DNA from: Gluconacetobacter tumulicola
GTDB taxonomy: Bacteria > Pseudomonadota > Alphaproteobacteria > Acetobacterales > Acetobacteraceae
DNA: 64,000 nt
Assembly (NCBI RefSeq): GCF_014174215.1
Contig: NZ_JABEQL010000020.1
Span: 1-64,000 of the forward strand
Direction: 5' to 3'
Positions 42,342 to 50,812 of this stretch are shown piece after piece (positions within the stretch are counted from its first letter, which is position 1; each line of letters starts with the position of its first letter). Under the pieces are notes generated by a model. That model was not told the DNA's origin and ran no database searches. It was given only the letters and a program-made list of their open reading frames with translations. Both the position numbers and the translations under genes were made by a program.

Positions 42342-43136
42342 ATGGTCCCATTCAGGACAACCGGACGGGCGGCCTTTGCCCTCGCCCTAGCCGGATTCTG
42401 CGCGACGGCGCACGCCGTTCCCGTGCATGCGCAAACCATGCCCGAGGCGCCGGTCCTTTTCGCGCCACCGCCGCCGGCGCAGGGTTCGGCGATGGATGCG
42501 TATGACCGTACGGTCTTCGCGGAAACGCGCGCGCTCAAGGATACCGCGCGCTGGGCGCTGGCGCGCGCGGACGCGGACGCCAAGCCCGAGGCTCTGCTGG
42601 CGGATTTTTCCTGTGCGATCGGTCATGCTCTGACAGACAAGAGCAACCCGGCCCTGTTCAAGCTGGTTTCCGCCCTGCGCGATGCGGTTAAGGTTCAGGT
42701 CAAGATCCAGAAGAATATCGTGCGCCGGCCGCGCCCTTTTGTCGGAAACGATGCTCCTATCTGCGTTGCGCGCAATAAGGATGCGGCGGAGGATTATGCC
42801 TATCCGTCAGGTCATGCCACCACGGGCTGGTCGGCCGCATTGCTGCTGTCGTCGCTTTTTCCCACCCATACGGGGCAGATTCTGGCACGCGGGCGCGAAT
42901 ATGGTGAAAGCCGTGTCGTATGCGGTGTACATTGGGCGTCGGATGTCTGGGCCGGCTTTGTGACAGGCAGTGTCGTCTTCACGCAGTTTGTCAGCGACCC
43001 GGCTCATGCGGAACTGCTGGATGCCGCACGGCGGGAAATTGCGGCACAACAGGAAGCATCCGGCGGGCTGGATCAAAAGCGCTGCACAATAGAAGACCAG
43101 GGGCGAATGGTTGCGCCGCTGACCGGAAAGCCATAG
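42342..43136 (+). CDS. Class A non-specific acid phosphatase (PhoN-like, PAP2 superfamily)
   Basis: A 264-residue secreted phosphatase. A Sec signal ends near residue 30 (AHAVPVHA-QT). The three PAP2 motifs are all present: K-x6-RP in KNIVRRPRP, PSGH in YPSGHATTG, and SR-x5-H-x3-D in SRVVCGVHWASD. These hold the vanadate/phosphate site and the catalytic His residues, so activity is expected. The enzyme would release phosphate from organic esters in the periplasm. It stands just after a TonB receptor and near a phosphosugar-type importer. Confidence 0.95.
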   Translation: MVPFRTTGRAAFALALAGFCATAHAVPVHAQTMPEAPVLFAPPPPAQGSAMDAYDRTVFAETRALKDTARWALARADADAKPEALLADFSCAIGHALTDKSNPALFKLVSALRDAVKVQVKIQKNIVRRPRPFVGNDAPICVARNKDAAEDYAYPSGHATTGWSAALLLSSLFPTHTGQILARGREYGESRVVCGVHWASDVWAGFVTGSVVFTQFVSDPAHAELLDAARREIAAQQEASGGLDQKRCTIEDQGRMVAPLTGKP

Positions 43137-43266
43137 GTCATGCATGCCTGCCGGGAGCGGAGCATATTGTGCAACGCGGAGAGCACCGGCAGGCTTCGGC
43201 GTTCACAGGCGCTGGGCATCATGTGGCCCTGGCGGCCGGGTAGGGGTGCCGTGCTATGTTGCCGGA

Positions 43267-43845
43267 ATGGATGATGCCACTCTTGCCTTGAGCCGTTGCC
43301 GCTGGGCGCAGACCGACCCATTGCTTCGGGCCTATCACGATCAGGAATGGGGCGTGCCCGTGCGTGACAGCCGGATGCTCTGGGAAATGCTGTGTCTTGA
43401 GGGGTTCCAGGCGGGTTTGTCCTGGCTGGTCGTGCTGCGCAGACGCGAGGGGTTTCGTCGCGCATTTGCGGGTTTCGACCCCGAGCGCGTCGCGCGTTTC
43501 GAGGCGGGGGATGTGGAGCGCCTGATGGCGGACCCCGGCATCATCAGGGCCCGCGCCAAGATCGAGGCGACGATCGGCAATGCGCGGGCCTATCTGGCCA
43601 TGCGGGAGCGTGGCGAGGATTTCGCCGCGTTCGCCTGGGGCATGGTGCCGGATGCGCCGGTCCGGAATAGCACCGGCGTGGTGCTGGCGCAGTCGCCGCT
43701 GTCGCAGGCCATGGCGAAAGCCCTCAGGGTGCGAGGATTCAGGTTTGTCGGACCGGTAATCGTGTATGCCTGGATGCAGGCTGTCGGCATGATCGATGAT
43801 CATGACCCGGCATGCTTCCGTCATGACCGGCAGGACGGAAGATAG
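43267..43845 (+). CDS. tag: DNA-3-methyladenine glycosylase I
   Basis: A 192-residue base-excision enzyme that removes 3-methyladenine. It begins MDDATLALSRCRWAQTDP, with the zinc Cys in CRWA and the family pattern YHDQEWGVPVRDSRMLWEML. The helix-hairpin core has LEGFQAGLSWLVVLRRREGF. The C-terminal FRFVGPVIVYAWMQAVGMID and DHDPACFRH hold the second half of the zinc site. The start at 43267 follows a GCCGG stretch; upstream in-frame codons lack similarity. Confidence 0.95.
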   Translation: MDDATLALSRCRWAQTDPLLRAYHDQEWGVPVRDSRMLWEMLCLEGFQAGLSWLVVLRRREGFRRAFAGFDPERVARFEAGDVERLMADPGIIRARAKIEATIGNARAYLAMRERGEDFAAFAWGMVPDAPVRNSTGVVLAQSPLSQAMAKALRVRGFRFVGPVIVYAWMQAVGMIDDHDPACFRHDRQDGR

Positions 43846-43880
43846 GAGAGTATCCAGAAATATAAGGGAATATTCCAAGA

Positions 43881-43934
43881 GCCCGTTTTGGAAATGCGCG
43901 CTGGCGGTGATCCGATGCGCGTTTCCAAACGGGC
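43881..43934 (+). repeat. Palindromic intergenic repeat, copy A
   Basis: The 37-bp core is 43890-43926 (GGAAATGCGCG at the left, GCGCGTTTCC at the right, GGCGGTGATCC between). Flanking GCCCGTTT and AAACGGGC extend it into a 54-nt hairpin. It lies between the convergent ends of tag and the LysR gene and may work as a terminator for both. The core differs from copy C at only 4 of 37 positions. Confidence 0.85.
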
Positions 43935-43935
43935 T

Positions 43936-44814
43936 TTAAGCTCTTCGTTCGCATTCCTCAAGGAACGGAACGAGTGCGGGATTCAGGTTTCCCGGCCGCC
44001 ATGCGACGACATGATTGACGATCGGCGCATTTTCGAGGTCACGGAAAATGGTTCCGGCGACAGTCACTTTCCGGATGCCCTGGGGAACCAGGGCGATGCC
44101 GAGCCCTTCCGCAACCAGATTGACGATCGTGTGCTGGAGCTGGGTTTCCAGCCGGATGGTGGGTTCGAAGCCGCCTGACCGGCAATATTGGACGATGGCG
44201 TCGCGCAGCATCGACGAGACTTCGACCGGTGCCGCGATCAGGGGTTCGTCCTCCAGGTCTTTGGCCTCGATCAGGGGGCGGACGGCAAGCGGATGGTCCG
44301 AGGGCACCGCCAGGCATAGGGGCTCGTTCAGGATCGCGCGGGTTTCCAGCCCACGGATGAAGCCCGGATCGAACATGATCCCCGCATCGAAGCGGCCTGC
44401 CAGGAGATCGGCAGCGAGCGAGCCCGGGACGACCTCGCGCAGCCGGGTATGGACCATGGGATAATTCGCCACATAGCGGCGTACGAGGCCCGGAATGACC
44501 GTATAGGTCGCGTACATCATGAAGCCGATCGAGAGTTCCCCGAGTTGGCCGCGTTCCGCGAGTTGGGCGTTGAGGCAGGCTTGGTCGAAGGCGGCCAGGA
44601 CGGCCTTGGAATCTGCCAGGAAGCGGCGTCCGGCATGGGTGAGCGTCGCGTGGCGCGAATGACGTTCGAGCAGGCGGACGCCCAATTCCTTTTCCAGGGC
44701 GGCGATCTGGCGGCTGAGGGGCGGCTGGCTCAGATGCAGGCGCTCGGCCGCGCGACCGAAATGCAGCGTTTCGGCCAGCACCACGAAATAGCGCATCTGT
44801 CGAATGTCGATCAT
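43936..44814 (-). CDS. LysR-family transcriptional regulator
   Basis: A 292-residue regulator. The HTH spans residues 1-60 with MRYFVVLAETLHFGRAAERL and SQPPLSRQIAALEKELGVRL, a form typical of the BenM/CatM-like and hydroxycinnamate-type LysR proteins. The co-inducer domain runs from about 90 to 290 and includes RGLETRAILNEPLCLAVPSD. No divergent target lies close: the gene behind its start is the methylase on the same strand, ending 85 bp away. The role is unknown. Confidence 0.92.
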   Translation of the reverse strand: MIDIRQMRYFVVLAETLHFGRAAERLHLSQPPLSRQIAALEKELGVRLLERHSRHATLTHAGRRFLADSKAVLAAFDQACLNAQLAERGQLGELSIGFMMYATYTVIPGLVRRYVANYPMVHTRLREVVPGSLAADLLAGRFDAGIMFDPGFIRGLETRAILNEPLCLAVPSDHPLAVRPLIEAKDLEDEPLIAAPVEVSSMLRDAIVQYCRSGGFEPTIRLETQLQHTIVNLVAEGLGIALVPQGIRKVTVAGTIFRDLENAPIVNHVVAWRPGNLNPALVPFLEECERRA

Positions 44815-44866
44815 GGCAGGTAATCCGCACGCGAGAGGCTGGGAGGCTGCGTCGGAAGCCTCGTTG

Positions 44867-44888
44867 GCGGCGGCCCGCAGGCCGCCGC
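44867..44888 (-). terminator. GC-rich hairpin after the methylase gene
   Basis: GCGGCGGCC and GGCCGCCGC form a 9-bp stem with loop CGCA, just past the methylase stop. No T-run follows, so it may be a weak terminator or a barrier to exonuclease. Confidence 0.45.
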
Positions 44889-44898
44889 TGTCAGCGTA

Positions 44899-46014
44899 TC
44901 AGGCGAGGGGCGCGGTCTGGAACAGCGTTACGCGCAGGCCGCCATGCGGTATCGGCGCTGTGGGGGGAAGGAACGGCAGGCCGGTGGCGTGGGCCAGGCC
45001 GGGCTCGGTGGTGATGATCCCCACCCGCCAGCCGGCGAAATGGCTCGCCAACGTGCGGCCGAGTGCGCGGTAGAGTGGGAGAAGTGCCTTCCTGTCTCCG
45101 ATGCGGGTGCCGTAGGGTGGGTTCAGGATCACCAGTCCCGGCGTTTCGCAGGGGGGGCGGATGTCGCTGATCGCTGTCTGCTGGAAGGTCGTATAGTCGG
45201 TGACGCCCGCGCGCTCGGCGTTCGCGCGGCTCATGGTGATGGCGCCGGCATCGCGGTCGCTGCCGTAATAATGGGCCGTGGGCACGCGCATGCTCCTGAC
45301 GTCACGCAGCTTCTGCCAGGCGGGTTCATCGAAATTGGCCAGCAGTTCGAACGCGAAATGGCGCGAGCGGCCGGGATTGAGCCGGGCTGCGATCTCGGCG
45401 GCTTCGATCACGAACGTGCCCGAGCCGCACATCGGGTCGAACACCGGTTCGGTCCCGTCATAGCCACATTGCAGCAGGAACAGCGAGGCCATGGTCTCGC
45501 GCATCGGCGCGCGGTTGACGGCCTGCTTGTGGCCGCGCCGGTGCAGCAATTCCCCCGAACTGTCGATGCTGATCGTGCAGAGATCATGGTCGATCCGCAC
45601 CCGGACGATGAGGGCGGCATCGGGCGAACAGGGCGCGCCGAGTGTCTTGCGGATCGCATTCTCGATCCGTTCGGCGGCGGCCCCGGCATGGTAGATGCGC
45701 GACCCGGTGCAGGAGGCCTCGACCCGGAAGGGAATGTCGGGGCGCAGGACGCTGGCCCATGGCACGAGCCGGGCGCGGTGGTCGAGCTGGGCGAGATGGA
45801 CGACGCGGAAGGTATCGATCCGCGCCAGAATGCGATTGGCCCCGCGCACCCACAGATTCGCCCGGTAGACTTCCGGCCAGCCGCCCTTGATGACGACCCC
45901 GCCGGGGACGGCGCGCGGCTGCCTGAAGCCCTTCAGGCGTATTTCGCCACACAGCGCGTCTTCCTGGCCCGGTGCGGTGGCGAGGAAGATTTCAAAATCC
46001 CGGTCTTGCGTCAT
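44899..46014 (-). CDS. THUMP-domain rRNA/tRNA methyltransferase (RlmL-like)
   Basis: A 371-residue RNA methylase; start MTQDRDFEIFLATAPGQE (46014). A THUMP RNA-binding domain covers about residues 55-160. The Rossmann methylase domain has VFDPMCGSGTFVIEAAEIAA for SAM binding and the catalytic ILNPPYGTRIGD. It matches the N-terminal half of E. coli RlmL, which modifies 23S rRNA at G2445. The length suits stand-alone YpsC/RlmL-type enzymes. The exact modified base is inferred from the family only. Confidence 0.9.
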   Translation of the reverse strand: MTQDRDFEIFLATAPGQEDALCGEIRLKGFRQPRAVPGGVVIKGGWPEVYRANLWVRGANRILARIDTFRVVHLAQLDHRARLVPWASVLRPDIPFRVEASCTGSRIYHAGAAAERIENAIRKTLGAPCSPDAALIVRVRIDHDLCTISIDSSGELLHRRGHKQAVNRAPMRETMASLFLLQCGYDGTEPVFDPMCGSGTFVIEAAEIAARLNPGRSRHFAFELLANFDEPAWQKLRDVRSMRVPTAHYYGSDRDAGAITMSRANAERAGVTDYTTFQQTAISDIRPPCETPGLVILNPPYGTRIGDRKALLPLYRALGRTLASHFAGWRVGIITTEPGLAHATGLPFLPPTAPIPHGGLRVTLFQTAPLA

Positions 46015-46190
46015 CGGGCCTGCATGGCAGGAAGCCGGCGCCACAGCAACTGTCTCGCCCGTCGGCATGCGGGCCGCATGTCTCCGGGAAGAGGAGATTT
46101 CCCGAAACGATTTCGGGTGAGGGATGAATTTTCTTTCATGAGGAGCGGATGCCATAATTTGTTAGCTGGCTTGTCATACGATCGGCCCTG

Positions 46191-47582
46191 ATGAACAGGT
46201 TTGGACAGTCAGAAGCAGGCATGCCGCAGGAAGACGGATTTTCCGAAGATCAATACGGGTCTCTGGATCTGGTGCCGGATATGGTCTGCGTCTGCGGAAG
46301 CGACGGTCTTCATGACTATTTCAACCAGGCCTGGCGCGCATACGGGACGGCGGTCTTTGCTTCGGCGCGATGGAGGGAATGGGTTCTTCCGGCGGATCGG
46401 CACCGGGTCGATCAGGCGTTGCGGGAGGCCATGCTGTCCGGCAGCGGGTGCGAGAGCGATCTGCGGCTTGTGCATCCGGTCGACGGTGCGCGCTGGTTTC
46501 TGCTGAGAGCGCGGCCGCTGCCCGGTGGGGCGGATGGGGCGTGCCGCTGGCTCCATAGTTTGACGGACATCGATGCCCGTAAACGGCGCGAGCTGACGCT
46601 TCTGCGGGATATCAGGTTCCAGGCGGAAATGCTGAATGTCAGCGTCGATTGCATCAAGCTCCTTCGGCCGGATGGGACGCTGCTGCAGATGAACCGGGCC
46701 GGTTGCCTGGCGCTGAACGTCGGCGAGGCGTCCGGCTTCGGCATGGAATGGCTTCACCTGCTGCCCAAAGAGTCGCATCCGGCGGGACGCCAGGCGCTGC
46801 TGAAGGCGAGGCAGGGGGAGAATGCGCGTTTTCTCGGGATCAGCCAGTTGCCGGGCCAGGACCTGCGCCACTGGGACAATATGCTGACGCCGGTGAAAAA
46901 CGCGGAAGGGGATGTGGAGGCCATTCTTTGCGTGTCCCGCGACATGACCGTGGAGCGCGCCAGCGAACGGCGGATTGCGTCGCTCATGCATGAACTGACC
47001 CATCGGTCCAAGAACATGCTTGCCGTGGTGCAGGCGCTGATCCGGCGGACCGTGCCGGACCCGCAGGCGCCCTTTGTCTCGGTCCTGGGCCAGCGTATCG
47101 CCGCGATCGTGCGCAACCAGGACCTGCTGATCAACGGGCAGTGGTCGGGCATCACGATCGAGACGCTGCTGGCCTCGCAGACCGCGGTGATCGGGGATGT
47201 GAACCAGAAGCGCCTGCTGCTGCACGGTGTGGACGGGCTGCGCCTGCTGCCCGAAACGGCGGAACGGATCGGGCTTGCGATCCATGAGCTGACGACCAAC
47301 GCCATCAAATATGGTGCGCTCTCCAATGAGAGCGGGACGGTGACGATAGACTGGGCGATCCAGGAACAGGGTGACGACGAGCGCTTTCGCCTGGCCTGGC
47401 AGGAGAAAGGTGGCCCCCCTGTGCAGGCGCCCGCCGTCCGGGGATTCGGGACGGCGGTGATCGAGCGGAATCCGCGGGCCGTGCGTGGGGCGTCGGTCAT
47501 CTATCGTTATGAGCCGGACGGCGTGACGTGGACGTTCGAGGCCCCGGTATCCAGCGTCCTGGAAGAGGGGGGCCTGGGCTAG
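46191..47582 (+). CDS. HWE-family sensor histidine kinase with PAS domains
   Basis: A 463-residue cytosolic kinase. Two PAS-type sensor parts occupy about residues 20-130 and 145-265. The HWE kinase core has the His in [20 protein letters not shown] (about residue 268), the N box [19 protein letters not shown] and the W-x-E motif in [13 protein letters not shown] kinases in alphaproteobacteria often act in light, stress or general-stress (PhyR) signalling. No response regulator is adjacent, so its partner is elsewhere. Confidence 0.92.
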   Translation: MNRFGQSEAGMPQEDGFSEDQYGSLDLVPDMVCVCGSDGLHDYFNQAWRAYGTAVFASARWREWVLPADRHRVDQALREAMLSGSGCESDLRLVHPVDGARWFLLRARPLPGGADGACRWLHSLTDIDARKRRELTLLRDIRFQAEMLNVSVDCIKLLRPDGTLLQMNRAGCLALNVGEASGFGMEWLHLLPKESHPAGRQALLKARQGENARFLGISQLPGQDLRHWDNMLTPVKNAEGDVEAILCVSRDMTVERASERRIASLMHELTHRSKNMLAVVQALIRRTVPDPQAPFVSVLGQRIAAIVRNQDLLINGQWSGITIETLLASQTAVIGDVNQKRLLLHGVDGLRLLPETAERIGLAIHELTTNAIKYGALSNESGTVTIDWAIQEQGDDERFRLAWQEKGGPPVQAPAVRGFGTAVIERNPRAVRGASVIYRYEPDGVTWTFEAPVSSVLEEGGLG

Positions 47583-47665
47583 GCATTCGTCCCTGTCGCC
47601 TTCATGGACTGAAGGGAGGGAATGTTTTATGCTTTGCGGAATATTGTCTCGCCGAGAGTAATCCT

Positions 47666-48160
47666 TTGAAAAGACAAGCGGGGGCCGCCGCCAACGTGCC
47701 GCGTATCGTGGATGCGAAGGTGCAATCCGAGGGGTTTCGGGCCAATCGCGCGGCCCGGCGCAATGTGCTGGTCGAGGATTATGTCGAGCTGATCGCCGAT
47801 CTGCTCGATGAAGGCATGGAGGCCCGGCAGGTTGATATCGCCGCGCGGCTCGGTGTTTCCCAGCCCACGGTGGCGAAGATGCTGGCCCGGCTGGCCAATG
47901 AGGGGCTTGTCACGCAGAAGCCCTATCGCGGCGTGTTCCTGACCCCGGCCGGGGAGGCGCTGGCCACCGACGTGCGCCGGCGCCATGGGATCGTCGAATC
48001 CTTTCTGACCGCGCTGGGGATCAGCACGGAAAATGTCCGCATCGACGCCGAGGGGATCGAGCATTATGCCAGCGAAGAGACGCTTGCCGCCTTCGAGCGC
48101 GCGCTGAATGCCGGGCTTCAATCCTTCATGGCGGCGGATGGCGTGAAACGGGGCGGGTAG
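47666..48160 (+). CDS. mntR: MntR-like metalloregulator (DtxR family)
   Basis: About 164 residues of a manganese-sensing DtxR/MntR repressor. The winged helix is [20 protein letters not shown] with [19 protein letters not shown], followed by a dimer domain with [16 protein letters not shown] and [19 protein letters not shown], carrying the expected metal-ligand Glu and His residues. The N-terminus is not fixed: TTG at 47666 with GAGAG upstream is chosen, but a GTG about 30 bases later is possible. A Mn transporter gene is not in the window, and the next gene starts 1 bp after the stop. Confidence 0.8.
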   Translation: MKRQAGAAANVPRIVDAKVQSEGFRANRAARRNVLVEDYVELIADLLDEGMEARQVDIAARLGVSQPTVAKMLARLANEGLVTQKPYRGVFLTPAGEALATDVRRRHGIVESFLTALGISTENVRIDAEGIEHYASEETLAAFERALNAGLQSFMAADGVKRGG

Positions 48161-48161
48161 G

Positions 48162-48908
48162 ATGCTGCTGCGCGAGGGGGACGCCCGGACCTTTGTCATG
48201 GACCGCCGGCTGGGCTGTTCGCTGGCGGCGGTGGCGGGTGCGGTCAATGCTGCCGGCTTTCTCGCGGTCGGCTATTATTCGGCCAATATGACGGGCAATC
48301 TTTCCAGCCTGTCGATGGATGTGCGCGCGGCCGACCTGTCGTCGGCGCTTTCCTGCCTGGGGCTGGTCGCCGCCTTTGTGGCGGGTGCGGTCCTGTCGGC
48401 CTTGCTGGTCAATGCCGGGCGGCATCGCCGGCACCGGGCCATCTATGCCTACAGTATCCTGCTGGAGGCGGGGCTTCTGGCCGTGCTGGGGGCGCTGGAC
48501 ATGGCGTTGCGGGCCGGTTTGCGCGGTGCGGTGCTGGCCTATGGGCTGAGTTTTCTGATGGGGTTGCAGAATGCGACGGTCACCCGCATTTCCGGTGCGC
48601 GGGTGCGGACGACGCATATGACCGGCATGCTGACCGATTTCGGGATCGAACTGGCGGACTGGCTGGATGCCGTGCGCAGGCAGGGTGACCCGGCGCGGAT
48701 GGCGCAGGTGCGCCAGCTTCTGGTGCTGCATGGCGGGATCGTCCTGTCCTTTGCCGGCGGCGGTGTGGCCGGGGCCCTGGCCTATGGCTGGTGGCGGGCG
48801 GGCGCGCTGTTGGGGCTGGCGCCGGTCCTGGTCTGGCTGGCCCTGCCGGGGGCGATAGCCGATCTGCGCGACCGGTTGTCAGGTCCGCCGCTGGGGCCCG
48901 TTCCCTGA
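48162..48908 (+). CDS. DUF1275 (YoaK-type) membrane protein
   Basis: A 248-residue inner-membrane protein with about six predicted spans. It shows the family blocks AGAVNAAGFLAVGYYSANMT, FLMGLQNATVTRISGARVRT and THMTGMLTDFGIELADWL. The function of DUF1275 is not known. It follows the mntR-like gene by one base and is followed one base later by a spermidine-synthase-like gene, so the three form an operon. Confidence 0.92.
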   Translation: MLLREGDARTFVMDRRLGCSLAAVAGAVNAAGFLAVGYYSANMTGNLSSLSMDVRAADLSSALSCLGLVAAFVAGAVLSALLVNAGRHRRHRAIYAYSILLEAGLLAVLGALDMALRAGLRGAVLAYGLSFLMGLQNATVTRISGARVRTTHMTGMLTDFGIELADWLDAVRRQGDPARMAQVRQLLVLHGGIVLSFAGGGVAGALAYGWWRAGALLGLAPVLVWLALPGAIADLRDRLSGPPLGPVP

Positions 48909-48909
48909 C

Positions 48910-49701
48910 ATGCCGGCGACCTTCATCCCTGACGACCATGAGGTGCTGGCCCATTATATCAGCGATCAGGGCGATATCTGGATCAGCGAGGATATCCGGA
49001 CCGAGAGCCGTATCTACTGGCAGGGACGCTGCTGCCAGAGCGAGAGCGACGCCGACGGCATCAGCTACGCACCCTATGTCCATGCGCTGTTCGGCTTCCT
49101 GATGCAGACCCCGGCCGGGACCCGGCTGGACGAGCCGGTGCTGGTGATCGGCTGCGGCGGCGGGTCGCTGGCCACGATGCTGGACAGGGCGGAGCGTTCG
49201 GTCGAACTGGTGGACGTGAATCCGCTGGCCTTTTCCATTGCCCGCCAGCATTTCGGCCTGCCCCCGTGGATTGCCTGCCATCTGACGGATGGTGCTGCGT
49301 ATCTGCGTGGGCTGCCTGCGACCCGGCGGTTCGGCGCGATTATCGTCGATGCGTTCCAGGGGGATGTCGTGCCCGGCCATCTGCTGGGGGCGGGGTTTCT
49401 GACCGATGCCGCCTATCGTCTGGCGGAGGATGGGTTTCTGGCCATGAATCTGTTCGAGTCGCCCGGCAGGGCGGATCTGGTCGTGCGTGCCGCCGTCACC
49501 GCCGGACGCGCCGTGGCGCCGCGGGGCGATGTGCGCCTGTTCGAGGAGGCGGAGGGGCGGGAGGGCAATGTCGTGCTGCTGGCGGGCCCGGTGGCCGGCC
49601 TGAGCGGCCCGGGCCTGCTGCTGCCGCCCCGGACGATGATCGCGGAGACGCGCGGGGCGCTGGAGCGGATGCGCTTTCGCCCGGTCGACGTGACGGTGTG
49701 A
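48910..49701 (+). CDS. Spermidine-synthase-like SAM-dependent enzyme
   Basis: A 263-residue Rossmann-fold protein of the spermidine synthase/methyltransferase family. The SAM-binding glycine loop is VLVIGCGGGSLATML (about residue 80), with the acidic end VELVDVNPLAFSIAR. The region IIVDAFQGDVVPGHLLGAGF matches the gatekeeping-loop region of polyamine synthases. Polyamine-binding Tyr/Asp residues of true SpeE are not clear, so it may be a methylase or aminopropyltransferase with another substrate. It is the third gene of the mntR-like/DUF1275 operon. Confidence 0.8.
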   Translation: MPATFIPDDHEVLAHYISDQGDIWISEDIRTESRIYWQGRCCQSESDADGISYAPYVHALFGFLMQTPAGTRLDEPVLVIGCGGGSLATMLDRAERSVELVDVNPLAFSIARQHFGLPPWIACHLTDGAAYLRGLPATRRFGAIIVDAFQGDVVPGHLLGAGFLTDAAYRLAEDGFLAMNLFESPGRADLVVRAAVTAGRAVAPRGDVRLFEEAEGREGNVVLLAGPVAGLSGPGLLLPPRTMIAETRGALERMRFRPVDVTV

Positions 49702-49723
49702 CCGGGCGGAAGCCGGTCATGCC

Positions 49724-49760
49724 AGAAACGCGCGCCGGCTCGCCGCCAGCGCGCATTTAC
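49724..49760 (-). repeat. Palindromic intergenic repeat, copy D (inverted orientation)
   Basis: Same 37-bp family as copies A-C but on the other strand: AGAAACGCGCG at the left, GCGCGCATTTAC at the right, with CTCGCCGCC between. Flanking TGCC and GGCA lengthen the stem. It lies between the spermidine-synthase-like gene and the convergent aldolase end. Confidence 0.8.
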
Positions 49761-49770
49761 AGGCAGGTTT

Positions 49771-50667
49771 TCAGGATTTGATGGTGGAGGCGCGGTAGAT
49801 CTTGTCGATCGCCGCCACCAGGGTGGCGTCGAATTCGGCGTCGGTCATGGAGACCTTCAGTTCGCCGAGCAGCGCGCGGGAGAAGCTGGCGATCATGCCG
49901 TGGTTGGCGGCCAGGCGCGTGCAGGCATCGTCCAGCGTGTAGCCGCCGGAGAGCGCCACCACGCGCTGTACGCGCGGATGGCGGACCAGGTCGAGATACA
50001 GGTCCGGGGTTTCGGGGATCGTCAGCTTCAGCATCACCTGATAGTCGCCGGGCAGCGCGTCCAGGCCGCGCGCCAGCTCGTCACGCAGGATCGCCTCGGC
50101 GGCGGCCTTCTGCGGGCTCTTGATCAGGACTTCCGGCTCCAGGATCGGCACCAGGCCGTGGGCGGCGATCTGGCGGGCGACGTCGAACTGCTGCGCGGCG
50201 ATGGCGGCGATGCCCTTCGGGTTCGCCAGGTTGATGACCGAGCGCTCCTTGGTGCCGTAGATGCCCAGTTTGACGGCACGGGCCAGCAGCGGGTCCAGGC
50301 CGGGGATCGGCTTCATCAGCCGCACGCCGTCCACTTCGTCTTCCAGACCCTTGTCGACCTTCAGGAACGGGACGACGCCGCGATCTTCCCAAAGATAGGA
50401 GGGAACCGGCTTTTCACCGACCAGCCCGTCCATCGTGCGTTCGAACAGGATGGCGGCGATGACCTTGTCACCGGTGAAGGACGGTGCCGTGATGATGCGC
50501 ACACGCATCTCGTGCATCAGGCGGAACATCTCGTCGTCGCCATGATAGGCGCTCTCGGGGATGCCGTAATGGCTCAGGGCGCCGGGCGTGGAGCCCCCGC
50601 TCTGGTCCAGTGCTGCGATAAAACCAGGCTTGGCAGAGAGTTGTGATTTCATGCTCTCGATCGACAT
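49771..50667 (-). CDS. fda: Class I fructose-bisphosphate aldolase
   Basis: A 298-residue aldolase of the bacterial class I type, which uses a Schiff base and needs no metal. The start MSIESMKSQLSAKPGF and the segment FIAALDQSGGSTPGALSHYG identify the family. YQVMLKLTIPETPDLY contains the active-site Lys and VVALSGGYTLDDAC the phosphate-binding end. It cleaves or forms fructose 1,6-bisphosphate, linking triose phosphates to hexoses. With ppsA and pfkB elsewhere in the window it gives gluconeogenic and possibly glycolytic steps. Confidence 0.95.
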   Translation of the reverse strand: MSIESMKSQLSAKPGFIAALDQSGGSTPGALSHYGIPESAYHGDDEMFRLMHEMRVRIITAPSFTGDKVIAAILFERTMDGLVGEKPVPSYLWEDRGVVPFLKVDKGLEDEVDGVRLMKPIPGLDPLLARAVKLGIYGTKERSVINLANPKGIAAIAAQQFDVARQIAAHGLVPILEPEVLIKSPQKAAAEAILRDELARGLDALPGDYQVMLKLTIPETPDLYLDLVRHPRVQRVVALSGGYTLDDACTRLAANHGMIASFSRALLGELKVSMTDAEFDATLVAAIDKIYRASTIKS

Positions 50668-50699
50668 GATTATGTTTCCCCCGCTTGGTGCAGATGCGT

Positions 50700-50720
50700 G
50701 TCCGGGCCCTCGCCCGGGAC
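50700..50720. other. GC hairpin in the leader of the aldolase gene
   Basis: GTCCGGGC and GCCCGGGAC pair around CCTC. It lies 33 bases upstream of the aldolase start on the minus strand and about 90 bases past the glycosyltransferase stop. It could end the glycosyltransferase transcript or form part of the aldolase leader; no T-run is present. Confidence 0.4.
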
Positions 50721-50812
50721 CGGCGGTTGCAAAACCGTCCCCCAGGCGATTGCCCGTTTCTGGAGATTGCCGGGTTTGCCGTCAATGGTGAAGGGGTTAC
50801 CCGGCGGAATGC

